From the NCBI GenBank assembly GCA_025966335.1, contig JAICRS010000033.1:1-17338 (forward strand): a stretch of 17,338 nt of DNA, given 5' to 3'. Source of the DNA: Nocardioidaceae bacterium (GTDB taxonomy: Bacteria; Actinomycetota; Actinomycetes; Propionibacteriales; Nocardioidaceae). Shown piece after piece: positions 1 through 6,700 of this stretch. A program made the translations under genes and the position numbers. Numbering within the stretch: position 1 is the stretch's first letter; each line of letters starts with the position of its first letter. The notes beneath the pieces were generated by a model, which was not told the origin of the DNA, did not search any database, and saw nothing but the letters and a program-made list of their open reading frames with translations.

Positions 1-855
1 CTCGGCGTCGGACCGGCCCGCCGCGACGGCTACCACCCGCTGGCCACCGTCTACCAGGCGATCGGGCTGTACGACGAGATCACGGTCCGCCCCGCCAGGG
101 AACAGTCGCTGACCGTCGTGGGCGAGGACGTCGACGTGTCCGGCGTACCCACCGACGAGGCGAACCTGGCGCTGCAGGCGGCGTCCGCGCTCGCGCTGCG
201 ACACGGGATCGACGGCGGCGTGGAGATGGTCATCCGCAAGCGGATCCCGGTGGCCGGCGGGCTGGCCGGGGGCAGCGCGGACGCCGCCGGTGCGCTGGTC
301 GCCTGCGACGCGTTGTGGGGCACCGACACCCCGCGCGAGGAGCTGCTGGAGATCGCCGCGGGACTGGGCAGCGACGTGCCGTTCTGCGTGGTCGGCGGGA
401 CCGCGGTCGGCACCGGCCGCGGGGAGCTGGTCTCGCCGGCGATGACGCGAGGGAGGTACTGGTGGGTGCTCGCCCTCACCGACGACGGGCTGTCCACGCC
501 CGCGGTCTACCGTAAGTTCGACCGGATGCACGCGCAGGCGCCGGCTCCCGAGCCGGAGGTGCCGAACGAGCTGATGGCGGCGCTGCGCTCCGGTGACATC
601 GACCTGCTCGGGAAGGCGTTGACCAACGACCTGCAGCCGGCCGCGTTCGGGTTGCGACCCGAGCTCGAGGACCTGGTAGAGGCCGGACTCCGCGGTTCGG
701 CGCACGGCGCGCTGGTGTCCGGGTCCGGGCCGACCTGCGTGTTCCTCGCCGAGAGCGAGTCCCATGCCGTCGAGGTCAGGGACTCGCTGCTGGGCTCGGT
801 GCCCAAGCTGCTCCACGCCCCCGGCCCGGTGCCCGGGGCCCGTGTGATCCGATAG
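1..855 (+). CDS. ispE: 4-diphosphocytidyl-2-C-methyl-D-erythritol kinase, 5'-truncated by window edge
   Basis: This is a cytoplasmic GHMP-superfamily kinase. It phosphorylates the 2-hydroxyl of CDP-methylerythritol with ATP in the MEP (non-mevalonate) isoprenoid pathway. The frame is open from base 1 and gives 284 residues. It begins within the family's N-terminal LGVGPARRDGYHPL block, so only about 20-25 residues are missing, including the substrate-binding Lys motif. The glycine-rich ATP loop PVAGGLAGGSADAAG lies at fragment residues 83-97. The catalytic Asp is in GSDVPFCV (D125), and the C-terminal GHMP motif VSGSGPTCVF is intact. An in-frame GTG at 118 is not the start, because conserved IspE sequence continues upstream. 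The TAG stop is 7 nt before the ABC-F start, so the two are probably co-transcribed, as is common in actinobacteria (ksgA-ispE-ABC-F). Identification is firm. Confidence 0.97.
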   Translation, partial: LGVGPARRDGYHPLATVYQAIGLYDEITVRPAREQSLTVVGEDVDVSGVPTDEANLALQAASALALRHGIDGGVEMVIRKRIPVAGGLAGGSADAAGALVACDALWGTDTPREELLEIAAGLGSDVPFCVVGGTAVGTGRGELVSPAMTRGRYWWVLALTDDGLSTPAVYRKFDRMHAQAPAPEPEVPNELMAALRSGDIDLLGKALTNDLQPAAFGLRPELEDLVEAGLRGSAHGALVSGSGPTCVFLAESESHAVEVRDSLLGSVPKLLHAPGPVPGARVIR

Positions 856-862
856 CCGTCTC

Positions 863-2854
863 ATGTCGAACCTGGTGAACCTCGAGCGCGTCTCCAAGTC
901 CTACGGCGTCCGCCCGCTCCTCGACGAGGTGAGCCTCGGTGTCGGCGCCGGGGAACGCGTCGGGGTCGTGGGCCGCAACGGTGACGGCAAGACCACCCTG
1001 CTCAGGGTGCTCGGCGGGCTCGAGCCACCGGACACCGGCCGGGTGTCCCAGTCGCGCGGCCTGCACCTGGGCTACCTGACCCAGGGCGACGACCTCGACC
1101 CGGCCGCGACCGTGCGGGCGGCCGTGCTCGAGGGGCGCGCCGACCACGAGTGGGCCGCCGACTCCTTCACCCGCGAGATCGTCGAGGTGCTCCTAGCCGG
1201 GGTCTCGCTGGACCGGCTGGTCGAGGGTCTGTCCGGCGGCGAGCGGCGACGGTGCTCGCTGGCCCGGTTGCTGCTCGGCGAGCACGACCTGGTGATCCTG
1301 GACGAGCCGACGAACCACCTCGACGTCGAGGCCGTCTCCTGGCTGGCACAGCACCTGGTCCGACGTACCTCCGCCCTGGTCGTGGTCACCCACGACCGCT
1401 GGTTCCTGGACGCGGTGTGCGAGACCACGTGGGAGGTCCACGACGGCGTGGTCGACGTGTACGACGGCGGCTACGCGGCGTTCGTGCTGGCGAAGGCGGA
1501 ACGGCAGCGGCAGGCCGCGGCGTCCGAGGGGCGCCGGCAGAACCTGATGCGCAAGGAGCTCGCCTGGCTGCAGCGGGGTGCGCCGGCCCGCACCTCCAAG
1601 CCGAAGTTCCGGATCGACGCGGCGACCGCGCTGATCGCGGACGAGCCGCCGCCGCGGGACCGGCTCGAGCTGCAGCAGTTCGCCACCCAGCGGCTCGGCA
1701 AGGACGTGCTCGACGTGGAGGACGTCGACCTGGTCCGCGGGGAGAAGGTCCTGCTGGACCACGCCACCTGGCGGCTCGGGCCGGGCGACCGCGTCGGGCT
1801 GGTCGGGGTCAACGGCGCCGGCAAGACCTCGGTGCTCAAGCTGCTCGCGGGTGACCTGCCGCCCGCCGCCGGCCGGGTCCGGACCGGGCGCACCGTCGCG
1901 CTCGAGCACCTGACCCAGGCGCTCGACGACCTGGACCCGACCGACCGGGTGCTGGACTCGGTGGAGAGCATCCGCCGGGTGACCAAGACGGCGACCGGCG
2001 AGATCACCGCCAGCTCGATGCTGGAGCGGTTCGGCTTCACCGGTGATCGGCTGACCGCGCGGATCGGCGACCTGTCCGGTGGTGAGCGACGCCGGTTCCA
2101 GCTGCTGCGGCTGCTGCTCTCCGAGCCGAACGTGCTGCTGCTCGACGAGCCGACCAACGACCTCGACATCGAGACGCTCAACGTGCTCGAGGACTTCCTC
2201 GACGGCTGGCCCGGCACGCTTGTGGTCGTCTCGCACGACCGGTACTTCCTGGAGCGGGTCTGCGACACCGTGTGGGCGCTGATGGGGGAAGGGTCGATCG
2301 CGATGCTGCCGCGGGGGGTCGACGAGTACCTCGAGCGGCGGGAGGCGGATCTGCGGGTCGGCCGCCCTGGTGGGTCGGTTGCCGGTGGGTCGGTTGCCGG
2401 TGGTTCCGTTTCCGGTGGTTCCGTTGCGTCCGCGCTTCCCGACGACCCGGGGGCGTTCAACCAGCCTCGCTCCTCCGTCGCTCGGCGGCCAGGCCCATCC
2501 ACGAACGCCCCCGGGCCGTCGGTCCGCGCGGACGCTGCGGGTGCCTCCCGGTCCGCGCCAGGCAGTTCCGGGCGCGGCAGTCACGAGCGCGGTGGGTCCG
2601 ATGGCGGCGGCGCGTCACCTGCGGCCGCCGAGCGGTCGCCGGCGGAGCTGCGGGAGGCTAAGAAGGCGATGGCGCGGATCGACCGGCAGCTGACGAAGGT
2701 CGGGAACCGGGAGGCGGAGCTGCACGCGGAGCTGGCGGCCAATGCCGACGACTACGAGAAGCTGGCCGAGCTCGACACGAAGCTGCGCGAGGTCACCGCG
2801 GAGAAGGAGGCGCTCGAGGAGGAGTGGCTCGAGGCGGCGTCCCTGCTCGAATAG
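863..2854 (+). CDS. ABC-F family ATPase (ribosome-associated type) with Gly-Ser-Val repeat linker and C-terminal coiled coil
   Basis: This 663-residue protein has two nucleotide-binding domains fused in tandem and no membrane segment, which defines ABC-F proteins. These act on the ribosome as translation factors, or in antibiotic protection. NBD1 has Walker A GRNGDGKTT (37-45), signature LSGGE (123-127) and Walker B/Glu VILDEPTNHLD (D147, E148). NBD2 has Walker A GVNGAGKTS (315-323), LSGGE (404-408) and LLLDEPTNDLD (D428, E429). All ATPase residues are present. A linker of about 90 residues (498-590), rich in Gly, Ser, Pro, Ala and Arg, opens with four GGSV(A/S) units. Residues 590-663 form a charged heptad-like helix resembling the Uup C-terminal coiled coil, which is reported to bind DNA in Uup. 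The start lies 7 nt after ispE with no good Shine-Dalgarno, suggesting coupled translation. It is an Uup/EttA-like housekeeping ABC-F by position; substrate and exact role are unknown. Confidence 0.93.
   Translation: MSNLVNLERVSKSYGVRPLLDEVSLGVGAGERVGVVGRNGDGKTTLLRVLGGLEPPDTGRVSQSRGLHLGYLTQGDDLDPAATVRAAVLEGRADHEWAADSFTREIVEVLLAGVSLDRLVEGLSGGERRRCSLARLLLGEHDLVILDEPTNHLDVEAVSWLAQHLVRRTSALVVVTHDRWFLDAVCETTWEVHDGVVDVYDGGYAAFVLAKAERQRQAAASEGRRQNLMRKELAWLQRGAPARTSKPKFRIDAATALIADEPPPRDRLELQQFATQRLGKDVLDVEDVDLVRGEKVLLDHATWRLGPGDRVGLVGVNGAGKTSVLKLLAGDLPPAAGRVRTGRTVALEHLTQALDDLDPTDRVLDSVESIRRVTKTATGEITASSMLERFGFTGDRLTARIGDLSGGERRRFQLLRLLLSEPNVLLLDEPTNDLDIETLNVLEDFLDGWPGTLVVVSHDRYFLERVCDTVWALMGEGSIAMLPRGVDEYLERREADLRVGRPGGSVAGGSVAGGSVSGGSVASALPDDPGAFNQPRSSVARRPGPSTNAPGPSVRADAAGASRSAPGSSGRGSHERGGSDGGGASPAAAERSPAELREAKKAMARIDRQLTKVGNREAELHAELAANADDYEKLAELDTKLREVTAEKEALEEEWLEAASLLE
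2369..2428 (+). repeat. Four 15-bp tandem repeats encoding (GGSVA)4-like linker
   Basis: There are four consecutive 15-mers in frame with the ABC-F gene. Two are identical (GGTGGGTCGGTTGCC at 2369 and 2384) and two diverge slightly (GGTGGTTCCGTTTCC at 2399, GGTGGTTCCGTTGCG at 2414). They encode GGSVA, GGSVA, GGSVS, GGSVA (residues 503-522). The 15-nt unit preserves the reading frame, so copy number could change by replication slippage without breaking the protein. The two identical copies suggest recent duplication. Confidence 0.85.
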
Positions 2855-2881
2855 CGGATCGGCGTGGTCGGACTACGAGAC

Positions 2882-2925
2882 GGGCAACCGTTCGCGTTCA
2901 CGTGCGCCGCAACGGTAGTTCGCCC
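2882..2925. terminator. Imperfect inverted repeat between convergent ABC-F and tamR genes
   Basis: Arms GGGC-aa-CCGTT (2882-2892) and AACGG-tagttc-GCCC (2911-2925) can pair with internal mismatches around a GC-rich apex. The element lies 27 nt after the ABC-F stop and 53 nt from the MarR stop, so it could end both convergent transcripts. No T-tract follows, which is usual in high-GC actinobacteria but weakens the call. Confidence 0.35.
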
Positions 2926-2977
2926 TGGCCCGCTCTCCCGGACCAGCCCGCATCGTCTCTGTTCGGACGCGGGGTCG

Positions 2978-3469
2978 TCAGTCGTTCTCGAAGGGCAGGA
3001 CCAGGTCGCGCAGCAGGGAGGCGAGCTGTTGCTGGTCGGCGGGGCCGAGCCCACCCAGCAGGTCGCGCTCGCGCGCCAGCAGGCCGGAGAGGGCACCGTC
3101 CACGGTGGTCCGCCCGGCCTCGGTCAGCCGGACGAGCACGCCGCGGCGGTCGTTCGGGTCCGGCAGGCGCTCGACGAGCCCTCGTGTGGCCAGGCGGTCG
3201 ACCCGGTTCGTCATCGTGCCGCTGGTGACCAGGGTTTCGCGGATCAGCCGGCCGGGGGAGAGCTGGTACGGCGCCCCGGCGCGCCGCAGCGCGGCGAGCA
3301 CATCGAACTCCCACGACTCGAGCCCGTGGGCGGCGAATGCCGAGCGGCGCGCCCGGTCGAGGTGGTGACCCAGCCGGCTCACCCGGCTGAGCACCTCCAT
3401 CGGGCGCAGGTCGAGGTCCGCGCGCTCGCGTTGCCACGCCTCTACGAGTCGGTCCACTTCATCGCGCAT
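2978..3469 (-). CDS. tamR: MarR-family transcriptional regulator, probable TamR
   Basis: This is a winged-helix regulator of 163 residues, the usual MarR length. An N-terminal dimerisation helix is followed by the winged helix at about residues 70-115: recognition helix around TSGTMTNRVDRLATRG and wing loop DPNDRRGVLVRLT with the family's D-x-R signature. The frame stays open upstream to 3538. The ATG at 3469 is preferred because the longer versions would translate through the operator palindromes and lack family similarity. It diverges from tam, the arrangement of tamR-tam in Streptomyces coelicolor. There TamR represses tam and other genes and releases DNA when trans-aconitate, citrate or related acids bind. 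By analogy this protein should repress itself and tam through the two palindromes at 3493 and 3527. The MarR call is certain; the TamR assignment rests on gene neighbour and operator layout. Confidence 0.85.
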   Translation of the reverse strand: MRDEVDRLVEAWQRERADLDLRPMEVLSRVSRLGHHLDRARRSAFAAHGLESWEFDVLAALRRAGAPYQLSPGRLIRETLVTSGTMTNRVDRLATRGLVERLPDPNDRRGVLVRLTEAGRTTVDGALSGLLARERDLLGGLGPADQQQLASLLRDLVLPFEND

Positions 3470-3492
3470 GAGGACATGGTACTCATCGAGAT

Positions 3493-3506
3493 TCTTGACA
3501 TCGAGA
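3493..3506. promoter_or_regulatory. MarR/TamR operator, copy 1 (one mismatch)
   Basis: TCTTGACATCGAGA is a near-perfect palindrome (arms TCTTGA/TCGAGA, 2-bp centre) in the tamR-tam intergenic region. Its centre is 34 bp from that of copy 2, about three helical turns, so two dimers could sit on the same DNA face. The embedded TTGACA matches a -35 consensus on the tam strand, so binding would block RNA polymerase. Confidence 0.7.
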
Positions 3507-3526
3507 GATGTGCCGAGCGACACTTC

Positions 3527-3540
3527 TCTTGACATCAAGA
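3527..3540. promoter_or_regulatory. MarR/TamR operator, copy 2 (perfect palindrome)
   Basis: TCTTGACATCAAGA is a perfect inverted repeat (TCTTGA-CA-TCAAGA) 32 nt upstream of the tam start codon. It also contains TTGACA on the tam strand. Size and symmetry fit a MarR dimer site. Together with copy 1 it lies between the divergent tamR and tam starts. Confidence 0.75.
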
Positions 3541-3572
3541 TAGTGGGAGTGCTGACGAGCCACGGAGAATCG

Positions 3573-4349
3573 ATGAGTCACCACAGCTGGGACCCGGAGC
3601 GGTACCTCACCTACGCCGATGAGCGCGGCCGGCCCTTCCTCGACCTGGTCGCCCGGATCGATGCCACGGACCCGCAGCGGGTCGTCGACCTCGGCTGCGG
3701 TCCGGGCAACCTCACCGCGATCCTCGCGAACCGCTGGCCGGACGCGGATGTCGAGGGGCTCGACTCGTCCGCGGAGATGATCGAGAAGGCCAACGCGCAA
3801 CAGGTTCCTGGCATCCGCTTCGAGGTGGCCGACCTCCGTTCGTGGCAGCCGATGCACCAGGTCGACGTACTCGTCTCGAACGCCACCCTGCAGTGGGTGC
3901 CCGGTCACCTCGACCTACTGTCGTCGCTGGTCACGCGGGTCGCGCCGGGCGGCTGGTTCGCGTTCCAGGTGCCCGGCAACTTCGCCGAGCCGAGCCATGT
4001 GCTTCTGCACGAGCTCGCCGCGGACCGGCGGTTCTCGCCGCACGTCGCAGGCGTCGCCCGGCCGGCAGCGCACGACCCACAGGTCTACCTCGACGCGCTC
4101 CTCGAGCTGGGCTGCCGGGTCGATGTGTGGGAGACCACCTACCTGCATCTGCTGCACGGCGACGACCCGGTGTTCACCTGGATCTCCGGGACCGGCGCGC
4201 GGCCCACGTTGCAGGCGTTGCCGGACGAGCTGCGGGACGAGTTCGTCGCGGAGTACAAGCAGCTGCTCCGGGACGCCTACGTGGCCGGCCCGCACGGCAC
4301 CGTGCTGCCGTTCCGCCGGGTGTTCGCGGTTGCACAGGTCCCCGCGTGA
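3573..4349 (+). CDS. tam: Trans-aconitate 2-methyltransferase
   Basis: This 258-residue SAM-dependent class I methyltransferase closely matches E. coli Tam (252 residues). It methylates trans-aconitate, a spontaneous aconitase-inhibiting by-product of cis-aconitate, to the monomethyl ester and so relieves inhibition of the TCA cycle. The Tam N-terminus WDPERYLTYADERGRPFLDL, SAM motif I VVDLGCGPGN (37-46), the acidic end of strand 2 in GLDSS, ATLQWVPGHLDL, FAFQVPGNFAEPSHVL and the C-terminal LPFRRVFAVA all correspond to conserved Tam blocks. The ATG at 3573 has GGAGA at 3564-3568. An open frame back to 3468 crosses the operators and is rejected. The TGA stop shares one base with the ATG of the GNAT gene, so translation is coupled. 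Likely repressed by the divergent TamR-type regulator. Confidence 0.92.
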   Translation: MSHHSWDPERYLTYADERGRPFLDLVARIDATDPQRVVDLGCGPGNLTAILANRWPDADVEGLDSSAEMIEKANAQQVPGIRFEVADLRSWQPMHQVDVLVSNATLQWVPGHLDLLSSLVTRVAPGGWFAFQVPGNFAEPSHVLLHELAADRRFSPHVAGVARPAAHDPQVYLDALLELGCRVDVWETTYLHLLHGDDPVFTWISGTGARPTLQALPDELRDEFVAEYKQLLRDAYVAGPHGTVLPFRRVFAVAQVPA

Positions 4350-4801
4350 TGATCCGCGAGGCGACGCGGGACGACCTGCCGGCGATCATCGAGCTCCTGC
4401 ACGAGGACGTGATCCGCGAGGTCGACGAGTCCGCGGTCGCGGCGGCGGCGTACGGCGATGCCTTCGACGAGATCACCTCCGACGCGCACCAGCAGCTGCT
4501 CGTCGGGGAGGGGGGCGGCGAGGTGATCGCGACCGCCCAGCTGACCTGGGTGCGCCACCTGACCTACGTCGGCGGGCTGATGTGCGTCGTCGAGTCGGTG
4601 CGGGTGCGCTCGGACCTGCGCGGGCGCGGGCTGGGCCGTGAGCTGCTCGAGCACGTGATCACGCTGGCGCGGGGCCGGGGTGCGGCGCGGGTGGAGCTGA
4701 CCACCAACGCCCAGCGGGTGCGGGCCCGGAAGTTCTACGCCGACCTCGGTTTCGTCGCGTCGCACGTCGGGATGAAGTACTACCTAGGAGGAGATCGATG
4801 A
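4349..4801 (+). CDS. GNAT-family N-acetyltransferase
   Basis: This 150-residue protein has the GNAT acetyl-CoA fold. It starts MIREATRDDLPAI (typical strand 1-helix 1) and carries the motif A pyrophosphate loop in VRSDLRGRGLGRELL (R-x-x-G-x-G). It ends with the motif B element ELTTNAQRVRARKFYADLGF, the usual 'A-x-x-F-Y-x-x-x-G-F' that closes small GNATs. The acceptor substrate cannot be read from sequence. The ATG overlaps the tam stop by one base (TGATG), and its own TGA overlaps the next ATG by four bases (ATGA). It is therefore the middle gene of a coupled operon behind the TamR operators. Longer upstream in-frame sequence is a shadow of tam. Confidence 0.9.
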   Translation: MIREATRDDLPAIIELLHEDVIREVDESAVAAAAYGDAFDEITSDAHQQLLVGEGGGEVIATAQLTWVRHLTYVGGLMCVVESVRVRSDLRGRGLGRELLEHVITLARGRGAARVELTTNAQRVRARKFYADLGFVASHVGMKYYLGGDR

Positions 4802-5151
4802 GGCTGCACCACGTCCAGGTGTCGTGTCCTGCCGGTGGCGAGGATGCCGCCCGCCGTTTCTACGCGGACGCATTGGGGATCCCGGAGGTCGCCAAACCGC
4901 CCGCGCTCGCAGCCCGCGGTGGCTGCTGGTTCCGCGGCGAGCAGGTGGAGATCCATGTCGGCGTCGAGGGGGCGTTCGCGCCGGCCACCAAGGCGCATCC
5001 GGCGTTCCTCGTCGACGACATCGAGGCGGTCGCGGAGAAAATCGGCAGTTTTGGGTTCCCAGTCACGTGGGACGAGGAGTTTCCTGGGTACAGGAGGTTC
5101 TACACCGCGGACGGCAACGGCAACCGGGTGGAGGTTCTCGCTCCTGCTTGA
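4798..5151 (+). CDS. VOC-superfamily (glyoxalase/bleomycin-resistance fold) protein
   Basis: This 117-residue single-domain VOC protein begins MRLHHVQVSCPAGGEDAARRF and has the paired beta-alpha-beta-beta-beta repeats of the family. Candidate metal ligands sit at the usual places: an early His (H4/H5), EIHV in the first half, AHPAFLVDD at the second repeat start and NRVEVL near the C-terminus. Members include glyoxalase I, dioxygenases, epimerases and drug-binding proteins, so the reaction is not predictable. A strong Shine-Dalgarno (GGAGGAG, 4787-4793) precedes the ATG, which overlaps the GNAT stop (ATGA). It is the third gene of the tam operon. The sequence AGYRRFYTADGNGNR-like end supports an enzyme rather than an immunity protein, but weakly. 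Confidence 0.87.
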   Translation: MRLHHVQVSCPAGGEDAARRFYADALGIPEVAKPPALAARGGCWFRGEQVEIHVGVEGAFAPATKAHPAFLVDDIEAVAEKIGSFGFPVTWDEEFPGYRRFYTADGNGNRVEVLAPA

Positions 5152-5179
5152 CCTCGCGAGGCCAACGCCGACGGGAACC

Positions 5180-5206
5180 TACGGTTGCGTAAGTTACGGT
5201 AGCGTA
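5180..5206. promoter_or_regulatory. Tandem TACG-N4-CGTA operators upstream of acyl-ACP desaturase
   Basis: Two palindromes, TACGGTTGCGTA (5180-5191) and TACGGTAGCGTA (5195-5206), lie 15 bp apart start to start and 41 nt before the desaturase ATG. The same pair with the same 15-bp spacing lies in front of the membrane desaturase (8397-8423). The second site with flanks, TTACGGTAGCGTAGGTA (5194-5210), matches the minus strand at 8409-8393 with one difference. These are likely binding sites for the TetR regulator at 6701-7363. Confidence 0.75.
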
Positions 5207-5247
5207 GGTAGTGCGCGGGTCATGAAGGACCCGCCGGAGGGAGTCAG

Positions 5248-6192
5248 ATGAGCACGGCACCGATGACCCAGACCGAGATGCTGCTCGAGCTCGAGCAGGT
5301 TGTCGAGGAGAACCTGAACCGGCACCTGACGGTGGCCAAGGAGTGGTTCCCGCACGAGTACGTCCCGTGGAGCGACGGACGCAACTTCGACGGCGTACTC
5401 GGCGGTGATGCCTGGACGCCGGAGGACTCGAAGATGTCCGACGTCGCGCGGTCCTCGCTGATCGTCAACCTGCTCACCGAGGACAACCTGCCGTCCTACC
5501 ACCACGAGATCGCCAGCCTGTTCGGGCGCGACGCGGCGTGGGGCAGCTGGGTGCACCGGTGGACAGCCGAGGAGGGCCGGCACGGGATCGCGATCCGCGA
5601 CTACCTGCTGACCACCCGTGCGGTCGACCCGAACCAGCTCGAGCAGCTGCGGATGGACCACATGTCCACCGGCTACGAGTCGGCGCACAGCCAGGACCTG
5701 GTCCGCTCGCTGGCCTACGTGTCCTTCCAGGAGCTCGCCACCCGCGTCTCGCACCGCAACACCGGCAAGCTGACCGAGGACCCGGTCGCCGACCAGCTGC
5801 TCGCGCGGGTGGCCACGGACGAGAACCTGCACATGATCTTCTACCGCAACCTGCTGGGCGCGGCGCTGGAGCTGGACCCGAGCCAGACCATGGTCGCGAT
5901 CAACGACGTCGTGCAGGCGTTCCAGATGCCGGGCACCGACATCGCCGGCTTCCAGCGCAAGGCCGTCGAGATGGCGATCGCCGGCGTCTACGACATCCGC
6001 CAGCACCGCGACGACGTGGTGATGCCGGTGCTGCGCTACTGGAAGATCTTCGAGCTCGAGGGCCTCGACGCCGAGGGCGAGAAGGCGCGCACCGCGCTGG
6101 CCGACTTCATGGACGGGCTGGAGAAGCAGGCGCTCAAGTTCGAGGACAAGCGCGACGCGCTGAAGGAGCGGATGGCCCGCCGCGCCGGCTGA
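5248..6192 (+). CDS. Acyl-[acyl-carrier-protein] desaturase, soluble diiron (DesA1/DesA2-like)
   Basis: This 314-residue protein belongs to the soluble ferritin-like acyl-ACP desaturase family (plant stearoyl-ACP desaturase, mycobacterial DesA1/DesA2). It introduces a double bond into an ACP-bound acyl chain using O2 and reduced ferredoxin. All six diiron ligands are visible: E78 (TEDNLPSYHHE), E109 and H112 (WTAEEGRHG), E162 (SFQELAT), E192 and H195 (ATDENLHM). There is no transmembrane segment. The ATG at 5248 has a strong Shine-Dalgarno (GGAGGGAG, 5236-5243). The gene stands alone on the plus strand, and its promoter carries the tandem TACG-N4-CGTA operators shared with the membrane desaturase. 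Chain length and double-bond position are unknown; a role in mycolate synthesis should not be assumed. Confidence 0.94.
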   Translation: MSTAPMTQTEMLLELEQVVEENLNRHLTVAKEWFPHEYVPWSDGRNFDGVLGGDAWTPEDSKMSDVARSSLIVNLLTEDNLPSYHHEIASLFGRDAAWGSWVHRWTAEEGRHGIAIRDYLLTTRAVDPNQLEQLRMDHMSTGYESAHSQDLVRSLAYVSFQELATRVSHRNTGKLTEDPVADQLLARVATDENLHMIFYRNLLGAALELDPSQTMVAINDVVQAFQMPGTDIAGFQRKAVEMAIAGVYDIRQHRDDVVMPVLRYWKIFELEGLDAEGEKARTALADFMDGLEKQALKFEDKRDALKERMARRAG

Positions 6193-6273
6193 CGATCCCG
6201 GTGCTCGACATCATCCCGTTCGGCTCACCGCTGGGCTCTGCTGCCTGCAGCCGAGGTCGCGGCCCGGGTGGTA

Positions 6274-6297
6274 GGCGCGTTCGGGTTGCCCCGCGCC
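6274..6297. terminator. Hairpin terminator between convergent desaturase and csbD-like genes
   Basis: GGCGCG-ttc-GGG / CCC-CGCGCC forms a nine-pair stem with a 3-nt bulge and a TTG loop. It is 81 nt after the acyl-ACP desaturase stop and 30 nt beyond the csbD-like stop on the other strand, so it may serve both. There is no T-run. Bases 6193-6273 show nothing else recognisable. Confidence 0.5.
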
Positions 6298-6327
6298 GAC
6301 TGACCGTCTGAAGGGGGCGCAGCCGGG

Positions 6328-6504
6328 TCACTTCTTCCGGATCGCGTCCTTGACGTGGTCGCCCGCCCTCTTCAGGTGGGACATGTGCTGGTCGCGCTTG
6401 CCCTCGGTCGCGAGCGGCTTGTCACCGCGCGTGCGGCCCACGCCCTGCTTCGCTTTGCCGACGACGTTCTGCGCTTCGTGCTTGGCCTTGTCGAAGATCC
6501 CCAC
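6328..6504 (-). CDS. CsbD-family small stress-response protein (58 aa)
   Basis: This is a short reading frame starting with GTG (6504) and ending TGA (6328-6330). It encodes 58 residues beginning MGIFDKAKHEAQNVVGKA and ending DAIRKK. It is lysine-rich, hydrophilic and helical, with the CsbD-like pattern 'K-A-K...VGKAKQGVGRTRGDKPLATEGKRDQ'. CsbD proteins are abundant general-stress proteins (sigma-B controlled in Bacillus) of unknown biochemical function. GGGAGG (6520-6515) is a Shine-Dalgarno about 10 nt upstream. A TATTCT hexamer on the minus strand (6572-6567) could be a -10, but I see no matching -35 and no clean SigB-type promoter. It lies downstream of the TetR gene on the same strand with a 196-nt gap, so it probably has its own promoter. 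Confidence 0.8.
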   Translation of the reverse strand: MGIFDKAKHEAQNVVGKAKQGVGRTRGDKPLATEGKRDQHMSHLKRAGDHVKDAIRKK

Positions 6505-6700
6505 GGCTTCTCACCCTCCCGGTTTTCGCGGCATGGGAACGAACTGGTGCACCGTTCTCAACCTCGAGAATACTCCGTTTTCAGGGCAACGAGAGTCGTG
6601 CTTCTGGCTGATCTACAGCGCCGTACTCGCCATGGCTTTCTCCCGCTTCCCACGGCGCGAACCCCATGGGGAGCGGCAGATCGGCTGCATACCGTGGTGA
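6505..6700. other. Gene-free gap between csbD-like and tetR genes
   Basis: This stretch has somewhat lower GC than its surroundings. It probably holds the csbD-like promoter (TATTCT at 6572-6567, minus). It also contains a short TTCTC/GAGAA inverted repeat (6555-6570) and a CCCCATGGGG palindrome (6662-6671) inside a CCACGG/CCGTGG pair, possibly related to termination of tetR. No convincing coding frame was found: the plus-strand open frame 6350-6700 overlaps the csbD-like gene and has no recognisable family. Confidence 0.4.

Noticed and set aside
1193..2584. Long minus-strand open frame (463 codons) opposite the ABC-F gene
   Set aside because: It is an antisense shadow of high-GC coding sequence, rich in Arg, Pro and Gln with no recognisable family, while the plus strand encodes a complete ABC-F.
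5152..5161. CCTCGCGAGG palindrome just after the VOC stop, considered as a terminator
   Set aside because: The arms meet without a loop and there is no extended stem; too short to support a terminator or operator call.
6662..6671. CCCCATGGGG palindrome downstream of the TetR gene
   Set aside because: Such 10-bp palindromes are expected by chance in GC-rich DNA, and the enclosing CCACGG/CCGTGG pairing is weak.
6350..6700. Plus-strand open frame of 116 codons in the gap after the acyl-ACP desaturase
   Set aside because: No Shine-Dalgarno, no family likeness, and it overlaps the better supported csbD-like gene on the other strand.
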